Origin: Taibaiella sp.
Lineage (GTDB): Bacteria; Bacteroidota; Bacteroidia; Chitinophagales; Chitinophagaceae
Assembly: GCA_019638495.1 (NCBI GenBank)
Contig: JAHBTQ010000003.1
Coordinates: 372,001 to 436,000, forward strand
Direction of reading: 5' to 3'
DNA: 64,000 nucleotides
Part shown: positions 6,884 through 15,068 of the stretch, one piece after another
How positions within the stretch are numbered: position 1 is the first letter of the stretch
Layout: every line of letters begins with the position of its first letter
Translations under genes and position numbers: made by a program
The notes under the pieces: generated by a model
Database searches by the model: none
Told to the model about the DNA's origin: nothing
The model's input: only the letters and a program-made list of their open reading frames with translations

Positions 6884-8626
6884 TTAAATTTGTGAGTCTT
6901 TTATTTCTCTTAGTTTTTCTACAATCTCAATGGGAAAAAGATTTACTTTTTTCATTGTTTTAAGAAGCGCATCGAATTTCATAACATTAGGAAATGCTCT
7001 ATTATAAACCTCGTAGGCTAATGTCTTTCCTCGTCTCTCTACTAACCATTTGGGATACATTAATACTAATCCGTTAGTAAATTCGATTTTTATTCTTTCT
7101 GTTTCTTTTTCTAAGTCAAAATCTTTGAATGCCTTTTTCAGTTCTGGTTCAACTTGTTGAATAATGACATCTGCGATTTTTTGTAGCGTTTCAACCGGCA
7201 ATGACTTGAGTTTATATTCTTCTCCTATTGTTAAACTAAGTCCTTCGACTGAGGGGTTTTCTTCGATGTCCATTAGTAACCCATAAACCACAATGGGATC
7301 AATCAGATAGTTTTCAATGCTGTATCGGGCAATTCTAAAAACTCCTTGCCCTACAATGTTTCCATGATCTCTATCTATTAAACCCATTAGCAACCTCAAA
7401 CCTGATTCCTGCACTTTCTTTACCCAACTATTTACCACATTTTTTCCTCCTGAAGATTCTTTTGTCGACGCCGGGATGAACACCAAAGGTTTATCACTAC
7501 AAATAATATTCTGACTAACTAATAGGCCGTGAATACAAGAATAAAATTCTACATCGTCTTTGTCCTCAACAATAACGTATTTCGACCCCTCGCCTACGTA
7601 TACCAAGCCAGAGGTTAACAATGAAATCGAGTGGTTTTTTGAGGGTGATTTCTTTATTCTCGGTTCTCCAATTTGCATTTCGAAAATAGTGTCTGCAGGA
7701 GCTAATACAACTGTTGAGGGCGAATGCGTAGACATTATCACTCGCACTCCGTACCGATCAACTAATACATTCTTAATTACGTTAAGAAACTGCTGTGACA
7801 TGGAAGGGTGGAGATGCGCATCGGGCTCATCTAGTAATAATAGTTTTGGGAAGACTGACCGCTCTTGCGAGTTATAGGTATAAAATACCAATGATATTAG
7901 TACCCGCTCACCAGAGGATAAGTCCTGAAAATCTATCTCTTCTTTAAGTGTTTCATGAGTTAATACTAAACGGAAGCTATCTCGCACTCCATTGTTTGAC
8001 GGGTCGTTAATGTCAAAGGGTAGCTTCGCAGCTTTGATAATTTCCTTCATGACAACCCATGGTTTTTCGCCTATGTTCTTTCGTACTTCTTCACTTGAAT
8101 GTCCTTTAGCTTGCAATTCGATTTCAGATAGCCGATAGTGCAGGAAAATTTCAGATATTTTTTGACTTAGTTGATCTTCGTTTTCAATAATGACTTCTGG
8201 GAAGAATTTTGAAAACTCTTCTTTAGTTACTTGAGACGGGTTTGACTTTCCTACTTTCTTTAGCACTTCTTTGCACGCATTGAAAAGATGTACATTAGGC
8301 CCATTCTGTAATATCAGTTGATGGGAAATGAACTGATTGTAAATAGCATTGAGGTAAGATTGAACGACCGACAAATCCGTATGGGTAGTATTTCGCAAGT
8401 TCCATTCCCCCTTAAGAAAGGTGACTTCATGGGGTTCTATGATTTCATTTAGTATTTCAATACCTGGCTGTTGGTTGTTTTCGTTTGCACATATACTTCT
8501 GTAAATCAACTCCAGTAGTTGTGATTTCCCTGATCCATTTGGTCCGGTAATAACGACGAATCGAGGTATTTCGCGCCATTCGAATTTTGTTATTGATTTG
8601 TATTTGTGCTTAAATAAGATATCCAT
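6884..8626 (-). CDS. ABC-type ATPase fused to TOPRIM/DUF4435-like nuclease (PARIS/OLD-like)
   Basis: 580 residues. N-terminal SMC/ABC-like ATPase: Walker A GPNGSGKS (28-35), signature LSSGE (236-240), Walker B KLLLLDEP (261-268), H-loop His301 in MSTHSP. After about residue 340 comes a second domain with the TOPRIM pattern: VIVEDKDDVEFY (Glu354), then LMGLIDRDHGN (D418-x-D420) and RYSIENYLID (435-443), as in DUF4435. Separate ATPase (AriA) and DUF4435 (AriB) proteins make the PARIS phage-defence system, and fused forms exist; OLD-family nucleases also have this order. The gene is AT-rich, probably acquired, and divergent from the ATPase at 8758. A role in defence is inferred. Confidence 0.8.
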   Translation of the reverse strand: MDILFKHKYKSITKFEWREIPRFVVITGPNGSGKSQLLELIYRSICANENNQQPGIEILNEIIEPHEVTFLKGEWNLRNTTHTDLSVVQSYLNAIYNQFISHQLILQNGPNVHLFNACKEVLKKVGKSNPSQVTKEEFSKFFPEVIIENEDQLSQKISEIFLHYRLSEIELQAKGHSSEEVRKNIGEKPWVVMKEIIKAAKLPFDINDPSNNGVRDSFRLVLTHETLKEEIDFQDLSSGERVLISLVFYTYNSQERSVFPKLLLLDEPDAHLHPSMSQQFLNVIKNVLVDRYGVRVIMSTHSPSTVVLAPADTIFEMQIGEPRIKKSPSKNHSISLLTSGLVYVGEGSKYVIVEDKDDVEFYSCIHGLLVSQNIICSDKPLVFIPASTKESSGGKNVVNSWVKKVQESGLRLLMGLIDRDHGNIVGQGVFRIARYSIENYLIDPIVVYGLLMDIEENPSVEGLSLTIGEEYKLKSLPVETLQKIADVIIQQVEPELKKAFKDFDLEKETERIKIEFTNGLVLMYPKWLVERRGKTLAYEVYNRAFPNVMKFDALLKTMKKVNLFPIEIVEKLREIKDSQI

Positions 8627-8757
8627 AAGAACGAGTGTGCAGTTGTAATTTATATAGTTTGTGTGAATTGGTCTGATAGGTGTAAAAAAAATATTAGATA
8701 AGCTGAAGAGATTGTATCTTTAGTTACTATTTTTATTCTATTAACAAGCAAGTATTC

Positions 8758-10329
8758 ATGCCAGAATCACTTAAACTCAAGCAAATTTTCGTTGGAAATG
8801 TAGACGCAAAGCACGAATTAGTGGGGGAAACGATAGAGGAGAAAAATAATTTTCTTTCGTCGTTTCTGATGCCGGACAATTTCACCGCAGAAGATTATTT
8901 GTTAAGAAATAAATATTTCGTTACTGGTTTAAAAGGAACAGGAAAGACTGCGTTACTCCGCTATCTATCTTTAAAGCTTGAACAGCCCAATTCTTACACA
9001 TCATTTGTTTTATTTAAAACAGACTTTAGCGAGGAGGACCGGAAAGAATTGCATAAGACTGGGAAAAGTACTATTGCTGATACCGAAAAGGATGTAACTG
9101 ATGAGGACGATTATACTAATACTTGGCTTTGGTTTTTCTATAAGCATATATTAGATGTAGTTGAAAGTAAGAAGATTCGTGTGTTTTCTGAAAATGAAGA
9201 TTTTGTAAATTTTAAAATTTGTTTGACTTCCTTTCAAGAAAAGTTGGACGAAGGGGCGATTAAGAGAGTTTTTCCAAAATTGAAAAAAGGTTCGTTTGAG
9301 TTCAAGCTGGGGTCAAAAGAGAATTATGGGAAAGGAACGGTGGAGTTTGAATGGATAGACTCAGAAAAGAAACTGGTTAGGTTTAGCGCTCTTGTAACTA
9401 AAACAAGCCATTATTTCAAAAGGCTTGTTAGGTCCAACTTTGGAGACTGCTTAACCATTTTTATTGACGAGTTGGAATTGTCTTATGGGAAGTCTAAACA
9501 ATTCAATCGTGATATCCGTTTGATAAGAGATCTGATATCCGCAATATATCAGATCAATACAGTTATGGCGAAGAGTTCAATTAAAATAAAGCTGATAGCA
9601 GCTATACGAAGTGAGGTATTGAGTTCTACGGTGTCAGCAGGAAAAGAAATTAATAAGATTGTTGCGGATTTTGGGACACCGATAAATTGGCACCAATCCG
9701 GTGGAGATATAAAGAGTCACCCCTTATTTAAAATACTATACAAGAGGATATTGACCTCGGAAATAGCACACGGCTTAACGGAACAACAGGACTACAATTC
9801 ACTTTGGGAAAGATACTTTCCTCCGCAAATTCAAAACCGAAATGCACACGATTACATTTTGAGCTTAACTTGGTATCGGCCACGCGATATCATTCGACTG
9901 CTTTCAATTGGTCAAAAGTTCTTTCCCAATGAAAACTCTTTTACTCACCAAGTTTTCGATGCAATAAAAAAAGAATACTCTTCAGATTGCTGGATCGAAC
10001 AAGCAGAAGAACTAAAATCCAAATTTTCGTCTGTTCAAATAGACGGAATAAGATTGATATTGACGGGAATTACTAGTCCATTCAATTTCACCGAGATAAA
10101 ACGTATTGCAGATGAGAAAAAGGAGTTGTATAACGAAGTTGATGAGTTGCTTAAGACCCATAAACTCGCATCAATCCTAAATATACTGTTCCAGATTGGC
10201 ATAATTGGCAACTCCTACCCTAAATATCGTTTTGCTTTCCGGGGTGATCAGGACTTGCTCATTGATAAACCAATGAAGGTGCATGATGCCCTGTACAACT
10301 ATTTGGCGGTGGAAAAAAAAGAGAACTAG
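8758..10329 (+). CDS. P-loop ATPase, Sll1717-like family
   Basis: 523 residues. Walker A GLKGTGKT (57-64) sits in YFVTGLKGTGKTALLRYLS, and Walker B LTIFIDELEL lies near residue 233. SIKIKLIAAIRSEVL (about 280) looks like the sensor-1 strand. The middle part is helical, with WYRPRDIIRLLSIGQ, a motif seen in these ATPases; the C-terminus (about 440-523) looks like a winged helix. The architecture resembles Sll1717/STAND-KAP-like ATPases, often found in defence neighbourhoods. It is transcribed divergently from the ATPase-nuclease with 131 bp between them and has the same AT-rich composition. Its biochemical role is unknown. Confidence 0.7.
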   Translation: MPESLKLKQIFVGNVDAKHELVGETIEEKNNFLSSFLMPDNFTAEDYLLRNKYFVTGLKGTGKTALLRYLSLKLEQPNSYTSFVLFKTDFSEEDRKELHKTGKSTIADTEKDVTDEDDYTNTWLWFFYKHILDVVESKKIRVFSENEDFVNFKICLTSFQEKLDEGAIKRVFPKLKKGSFEFKLGSKENYGKGTVEFEWIDSEKKLVRFSALVTKTSHYFKRLVRSNFGDCLTIFIDELELSYGKSKQFNRDIRLIRDLISAIYQINTVMAKSSIKIKLIAAIRSEVLSSTVSAGKEINKIVADFGTPINWHQSGGDIKSHPLFKILYKRILTSEIAHGLTEQQDYNSLWERYFPPQIQNRNAHDYILSLTWYRPRDIIRLLSIGQKFFPNENSFTHQVFDAIKKEYSSDCWIEQAEELKSKFSSVQIDGIRLILTGITSPFNFTEIKRIADEKKELYNEVDELLKTHKLASILNILFQIGIIGNSYPKYRFAFRGDQDLLIDKPMKVHDALYNYLAVEKKEN

Positions 10330-10694
10330 AGGCGACTATTGAATCCATCTACGGCCCCACCGGTCGCCGGAATCAGTCCGACGTGAGCAGCAGTAAAATT
10401 GTGCATATCTCCATTTGCCCAATCCACCATCCCATTCTATCTTTACACCACAAACAGCCACCCGGCTGTAGTATATTTTCACCACCCAAACCTATCACTT
10501 ATGCATATCACAAACCCTTATTCTGCTCACATTAAAAGTTTTTACCGCGAAAATTTTAGTGAACTTTTTGGAAACTTTTGCTGCTTCTCGGTGTTGATTT
10601 TCAATTGTTTATGTTCCTGAGATATTTTCTTTGAAAACGGAACATTTGAGGAATGGTAAAGTGTAAGTGTTGACGTTGACGAGCGCAGCAACGG

Positions 10695-10740
10695 TTCGAC
10701 CCTTCGACTCGCTCAGGGTAAACTCAGGCTCACCGTGACA
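10695..10740 (-). repeat. Dispersed intergenic repeat, family A, copy 3 (short)
   Basis: On the minus strand: TGTCACGGTGAGCCTGAG, then GAGCGAGTCGAAGGGTCG, the head of the repeats at 4156 and 5002. It lies in the 532-bp gene-free stretch 10330-10861, where nothing else but the neighbouring repeat is seen. Confidence 0.6.
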
Positions 10741-10782
10741 TTTGGTGCAGGCTTTGCGATGACCGGCGGTTTTTTGCGAAAC

Positions 10783-10818
10783 AATCCTAATTCCCAATAC
10801 CCGAATTCCTAATTCCTT
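10783..10818. repeat. Low-complexity AATTCC repeat
   Basis: AATCCTAATTCCCAATACCC followed by GAATTCCTAATTCC. The reverse form recurs at 58915-58950 and a short piece at 33877-33888, so it is a dispersed intergenic element. Confidence 0.45.
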
Positions 10819-10846
10819 AAAAAAGCCAAATTCCCTCGGTTAAAAC

Positions 10847-10854
10847 TACCTTTG
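10847..10854 (+). promoter_or_regulatory. -7 element of the ABC-F gene
   Basis: TACCTTTG ends 7 bp before the ATG at 10862, so transcription should begin at or just before the start codon (leaderless or nearly so). No clear -33 TTTG at the normal distance. Confidence 0.5.
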
Positions 10855-10861
10855 CACCCCT

Positions 10862-12811
10862 ATGTTATTTTCAATACAAAACGTCACATTTTCATTTGGT
10901 GCCAGGGCTATACTGGAGGATGCGAGCTGGCAGATAGGTACGGGTGAGCGGATAGGCCTGGTGGGTGCCAATGGAGTGGGCAAGAGTACACTGCTGCGGC
11001 TGATGACGGGCACCTATACCGTTGATAGTGGCACAATAAGCAAACCAAAAGATGTATCGCTGGGGTTCTTTAACCAGGACCTGCTCAGCTTTTCTACGTC
11101 TGAATCTATACTGAAGGTGGGCATGCAGGCCTTTGAGAAGGCGCATGCGGTGGAGCAGGAGATGGAGCGCCTGATAAAGGAACTGGAAACAAAACCCGAC
11201 GACGCCAAGCTCTTAGACGACTATAGCCATGCCCTGCACGACTTTGAGGTGGCGGGTGGCTACGAGATGGAGCACCGCACTGCGGAGGTCTTAGAAGGCC
11301 TGGGCTTCTCCACGGCAGATCTGCAAAGGCCCTACGACCAGTTTAGCGGGGGATGGCGCATGCGTGTGCTGCTGGCCAAGATGATGCTGCAACAGCCGGA
11401 GCTGCTGCTGCTGGACGAACCTACTAACCACCTTGACCTTCCGTCGATAGAATGGTTAGAGCGCTATCTCACAGGTTATCCCGGCAGTGTGGTGATCGTA
11501 TCGCACGACCGCTACTTCCTGAACCGAATGGTGACGAAGATTGTAGAGGTGTGGCAGCGCGATCTGCACCAGTACAGCGGCAACTATGACTTCTTCCTCG
11601 CGGAGAAAGCGGAGCGTATGATAGTGCAGCAACGCGCCTTCGAAAATCAGCAGGACTACATTCGCCAGCAGGAGCGCTTCATAGAGCGCTTCCGCGCCAA
11701 GGCTACCAAGGCGGCGGCAGCCCAGAGTGCCATAAAGCGCCTGGATAAACTGGAGGTGATAGAAGCGCCGGACACATCGGTAGCGGTGATGAACATAAAC
11801 TTTGACGTGGCAGTGCAGCCGGGTAAGATCATCTGCACGCTTAACGATGTATCTAAACGCTATGGCGACCTGCGCATACTGGAGCACGCGAGTGCAGAGA
11901 TAAACCGTGGTGACAAGATAGCGCTGATAGGTGCGAACGGAAAGGGTAAATCGACCCTGCTGCGCATAATAGCCGGCAAGGAGCCCATAGAGGGCGAGCG
12001 CAAATGGGGCCACAACGTAGAGGAGAGCTTCTATGCCCAGCACCAGCTTGAGGCGCTGAATGTGGAGCTGGAAATGCTGGAGGAAATGAAGCGTGCCGGC
12101 ACCGGCAAAACGGAGCTGGAGCTGAGGCAGTTGCTCGGGTGCTTCCTCTTTAGCGGGGACGATGTGTTTAAGAAGATAAAGGTGCTGTCGGGAGGCGAAA
12201 AGGCGCGCGTGGCGCTGGCAAAGGTTATTGCCGCCAAGGGCAACTTCCTGATGTTGGACGAACCTACGAACCACCTGGATATGCAGAGCGTGGAAATGCT
12301 GATAGAAGCGCTGAACAAGTACAAGGGCACCATCATCATCGTTTCGCACGACCGTTACTTCATCAGCAAGACCGCCAATAAGATCTGGAACATAGAGGAC
12401 GGCGAGATAAAAGAATTTGACGGCTCGTACGACGAGTGGGATACCTGGTACAAAGAGCGCCTGAAGCGCGAACAGGCGGCACCTGCAAAGGCCGCACCCG
12501 CCCCCGCGAAGAAGGAAGAAAAGCCGGCGCCCAAGCCGCAGAACAATGACCAGGTAAACGCCTGGAAGAAAGAACTACAGAAACAGCAAAAACAGTTTCA
12601 GAAGGTAGAGGAAGAGCTGAACAAACTAAAGACCGAAACCGCAGCGCTGGAAGCGAAGCTGGGCGACCCTGCGTTCTATGCCGATAAGGCCGCCTTTCTA
12701 AAGGTGGATGAAGACTACCGCAAAAACTCCGCAAAGCTGGCTGAGAAAAACAGCGAATATGACAAGCTGTTTGAAAGCATCATGGAGCTGGAGGAGAAGA
12801 TAGGGGGGTGA
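10862..12811 (+). CDS. ABC-F family ATP-binding protein
   Basis: 649 residues, two ABC domains and no membrane segment. First domain: Walker A GANGVGKST (about 39-47), signature SGGWRMR (about 163), Walker B LLLLDEPTNHLDLPS. Second domain: GANGKGKST (about 360), LSGGEKARVAL, LMLDEPTNHLDMQS. The DEPTNHLD pairs and the linker between the domains define ABC-F translation factors, which act on the ribosome. A charged, Ala/Pro/Lys-rich linker and a C-terminal coiled coil (about 560-649) resemble Uup, but assignment to Uup, EttA or another subgroup needs alignment. The -7 element just upstream suggests a leaderless mRNA. Confidence 0.92.
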   Translation: MLFSIQNVTFSFGARAILEDASWQIGTGERIGLVGANGVGKSTLLRLMTGTYTVDSGTISKPKDVSLGFFNQDLLSFSTSESILKVGMQAFEKAHAVEQEMERLIKELETKPDDAKLLDDYSHALHDFEVAGGYEMEHRTAEVLEGLGFSTADLQRPYDQFSGGWRMRVLLAKMMLQQPELLLLDEPTNHLDLPSIEWLERYLTGYPGSVVIVSHDRYFLNRMVTKIVEVWQRDLHQYSGNYDFFLAEKAERMIVQQRAFENQQDYIRQQERFIERFRAKATKAAAAQSAIKRLDKLEVIEAPDTSVAVMNINFDVAVQPGKIICTLNDVSKRYGDLRILEHASAEINRGDKIALIGANGKGKSTLLRIIAGKEPIEGERKWGHNVEESFYAQHQLEALNVELEMLEEMKRAGTGKTELELRQLLGCFLFSGDDVFKKIKVLSGGEKARVALAKVIAAKGNFLMLDEPTNHLDMQSVEMLIEALNKYKGTIIIVSHDRYFISKTANKIWNIEDGEIKEFDGSYDEWDTWYKERLKREQAAPAKAAPAPAKKEEKPAPKPQNNDQVNAWKKELQKQQKQFQKVEEELNKLKTETAALEAKLGDPAFYADKAAFLKVDEDYRKNSAKLAEKNSEYDKLFESIMELEEKIGG

Positions 12812-12814
12812 TTT

Positions 12815-12937
12815 TGTAACCGCAAAGGGCGCCAAGGACTGCGAAGGTTCGCAAAGCACTCAATGTGATGTTCTTTCGGGTTACAATTAAAACCTCTGCG
12901 CCTTCTTTGCGTCATCTTTGCGCACTTTGCGGTTAAA
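12815..12937. repeat. Intergenic repeat family B (ACCGCAAAG/CTTTGCGGT inverted arms)
   Basis: Left arm GTAACCGCAAAGGGCGCC and GACTGCGAAGG...CGCAAAG; right arm CTTCTTTGCGTC, CTTTGCGC and ACTTTGCGGTTAA. The arms are reverse-related. One arm recurs at 14923-14968. Confidence 0.6.
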
Positions 12938-12951
12938 CCACACGCGGGGAG

Positions 12952-12959
12952 TAAATTTG
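12952..12959 (+). promoter_or_regulatory. -7 element of the hydrolase gene
   Basis: TAAATTTG ends 6 bp before the ATG at 12966, so the transcript would start at about the initiation codon. Confidence 0.5.
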
Positions 12960-12965
12960 TATGGT

Positions 12966-13760
12966 ATGCCGCACATCAGTACAGGATCGGAGCAGTTGCA
13001 CTACGTGCGTTTTGGGCACGGCAGCAAGGTGCTGCTCGCTTTTCATGGCTATGGGCAAGAGGCAGAAACATTTCAGGTGTTTGAGCCATGGCTGGCTGAA
13101 GATTTTACCATCCTTTCCATCGACTTGCCTTATCATGGGCAAACGGAGTGGGCAGGCAAACCACACCTCACCGCAGACGACCTGGCTGCACTGGTGCAAA
13201 ATGCCCGTAGGGAATTTGGCGTGGACAAGGTGTCGCTGATGGGCTACAGCATAGGCGGCAGGGTGGCGCTCTCCATCATGAAAGCTGTGCCGGAGCAGGT
13301 AGATAAGATGGTGCTGATGGCAACCGATGGGTTGATCGTAAATGGCTACTACTTTATGCTGATGCGCACCCAGGTTGGCCGAATGATGTTTCGTGGATTC
13401 CTGGGGCAGAAGGACTCGATGAAAGCGGTGCTCTCTCTGAAGAAGGCCGGAATTATTAAGGATTCCTACTTTCGGCTGGCCACGCAGGTGCTGCACTTTG
13501 AGAATAGTAAGCGGCAACTGTTGCATGCATGGCCCTGCCTCAGCAGGCTCATTCACACGCCGGCAGAGCTGAAGCGGGTAATAAATAAGTACCAGATACC
13601 GGTGACGCTGGTAATGGGTGCGCGGGATACTGTGTTGCCTCCGCGGCTGGCTTACCGCTTTGCCAAAGGCGTGCCCACGGTGGCAGTATGTGTGCTTGAG
13701 CGTGGACATCGTATATTTGATACAGATAATGCGCAGGAGATTGCGCAGCACTTGCTTTAA
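12966..13760 (+). CDS. Alpha/beta hydrolase
   Basis: 264 residues from the ATG at 12966 (MPHISTGSEQLHYVRFGHG). The frame is open from a TTG at 12918, but that part lies in the intergenic repeat and upstream of the promoter. Oxyanion-hole motif HGYGQ (about 30), nucleophile elbow GYSIGG (Ser about 98), acid Asp probably in VTLVMGARDTVLP and catalytic His in LERGHRIF. A cap of helices separates nucleophile and acid. Substrate unknown. The stop overlaps the next start (TAATG), so translation of the two is probably coupled. Confidence 0.85.
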   Translation: MPHISTGSEQLHYVRFGHGSKVLLAFHGYGQEAETFQVFEPWLAEDFTILSIDLPYHGQTEWAGKPHLTADDLAALVQNARREFGVDKVSLMGYSIGGRVALSIMKAVPEQVDKMVLMATDGLIVNGYYFMLMRTQVGRMMFRGFLGQKDSMKAVLSLKKAGIIKDSYFRLATQVLHFENSKRQLLHAWPCLSRLIHTPAELKRVINKYQIPVTLVMGARDTVLPPRLAYRFAKGVPTVAVCVLERGHRIFDTDNAQEIAQHLL

Positions 13761-14905
13761 TGGACATTTTACTCCTTGTTGCTTCCTTGCTCACCGTCAT
13801 GTATGTGGCGCTGATGCTCCTGTATCGCAGGGGGTGGAGTCGTCAGCCGGAGTTTGTGGTGCCTGTGGGTTTTGAACCCGCAACGAAGATCTCGGTAATC
13901 ATACCCGCCCGCAATGAAGCGGCGAACATAGCGGCCTGTATAGAGTCGATATTGGCGCAGAAGTACCCGGAAGACCTGCTGGAGATAATAGTGGTAGATG
14001 ACCATAGTGAGGATGAGACTGCTGCCATAGTAGCGGACTATGCCAGTAAAAATGTGCGCTGTGTTCGGTTGCAGGACTACCTGCCCGTTGTTAGCGAGGT
14101 TACCAACTCTTTTAAGAAAGCAGCCATTGCGGCAGGCATCAGTTACAGTACCGGAGAGCTGATAGTGACCACCGATGCTGACTGCACTGCCCCCAACACC
14201 TGGCTGCGACACATAGCCGCCCTCTATGAGCGCGACCACCCCATAATGATAGTGGCGCCGGTGATATACCGTATCAAAAAGAATGTGTTGCAGCTCTTTC
14301 AACTCATAGATTTTATGAGCATGCAGGGCATTACGGCTGCATCGCACGCGTTGAAGCTGGGCAACATGAGCAATGGAGCCAACCTGGCATTCCGCAGGGC
14401 CACGTTTCATGAAGTAGGTGGCTATGAAGGCATTCAGCACCTTGCATCCGGCGACGACTTCCTGCTGATGATGAAGATGAACCGGCTGGCTAATAGTAGC
14501 ATTGCCTACCTGAAGAGCGCAAAAGCGGCGGTGACCACACCCGCCCAGCCGGATTGGCGAGGCTTTCTGCAGCAGCGCATACGCTGGGCCTCAAAGAGCG
14601 GCAAGTATAACGATACGCGGCTCACTTTGGTGTTGCTGCTGGTATATCTCTTCAATCTGTCATTGCTTATTGTAGGCATCGGTAGCTTCTTTGACCCTGC
14701 GTTGCAGTTCACCGCTTTTGCCATTCTATGCATTAAGATAGTGGCTGAGTTATGGTTCCTGGCGCCTGTGGCAAAGTTTTTTAACAGCGAGCGTGTGTTG
14801 CGTTATTTCCCACTGCTGCAGCCGCTGCATATAGTATACATAGTCCTGGCAGGCTTCCTGGGTTTTGTAGGGAAGTATGAGTGGAAGGGCAGGAGGGTGA
14901 AGTAG
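13760..14905 (+). CDS. Membrane glycosyltransferase, family 2
   Basis: 381 residues. One N-terminal membrane segment, then a GT-A domain: ISVIIPARNEAANIAACIES (about 42-60), VVDDHSED, TTDADCTAPN (DXD, about 140) and QQRIRWASKSGKY (about 272, the Q/RxxRW motif of membrane GT2 enzymes). Three further membrane segments follow (FNLSLLIVGIGSFF; FTAFAILCIKIVAELWFLAPV; IVYIVLAGFLGFVG). It probably transfers a sugar to a lipid or envelope acceptor; the acceptor is unknown. It forms a two-gene operon with the hydrolase. Confidence 0.88.
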   Translation: MDILLLVASLLTVMYVALMLLYRRGWSRQPEFVVPVGFEPATKISVIIPARNEAANIAACIESILAQKYPEDLLEIIVVDDHSEDETAAIVADYASKNVRCVRLQDYLPVVSEVTNSFKKAAIAAGISYSTGELIVTTDADCTAPNTWLRHIAALYERDHPIMIVAPVIYRIKKNVLQLFQLIDFMSMQGITAASHALKLGNMSNGANLAFRRATFHEVGGYEGIQHLASGDDFLLMMKMNRLANSSIAYLKSAKAAVTTPAQPDWRGFLQQRIRWASKSGKYNDTRLTLVLLLVYLFNLSLLIVGIGSFFDPALQFTAFAILCIKIVAELWFLAPVAKFFNSERVLRYFPLLQPLHIVYIVLAGFLGFVGKYEWKGRRVK

Positions 14906-14922
14906 TTAAAATGTTAGAGAAG

Positions 14923-14968
14923 GTAACCGCAAAGGACGCTAAGACTACGCAAAGAAGACGCAAAGTTT
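14923..14968 (+). repeat. Intergenic repeat family B, single arm
   Basis: GTAACCGCAAAGGACGC, then ACGCAAAGAAGACGCAAAG, the same repeat arm as at 12815-12856. Confidence 0.55.
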
Positions 14969-15020
14969 AGCAAGGAAAGGTGGGGTTATACTGAGCAAAA
15001 AGGTTAAAGTGTTAAAAGGT

Positions 15021-15052
15021 TTTGCCCTGAATGGCTGTTAAGGGTATTTTTG
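15021..15052 (+). promoter_or_regulatory. Bacteroidota-type promoter of the MFS gene
   Basis: TTTG (15021-15024), a 20-bp spacer and TATTTTTG (15045-15052), 16 bp before the ATG at 15069. This is one of the best-matching promoters in the window. Confidence 0.7.
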
Positions 15053-15068
15053 CGGGCAACTTTATCTC

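Noticed and set aside
10399..10620. 73-aa frame after the Sll1717-like ATPase
   Set aside because: No plausible start context or motif; low-complexity His/Phe/Ser composition.
11456..12349. 297-aa frame on the minus strand
   Set aside because: It is antisense to the ABC-F gene, rich in His/Arg/Leu as expected from a shadow frame, with no family motif.
12933..13751. 272-aa minus frame opposite the hydrolase
   Set aside because: Shadow of the hydrolase gene with GYSIGG and other motifs on the plus strand.
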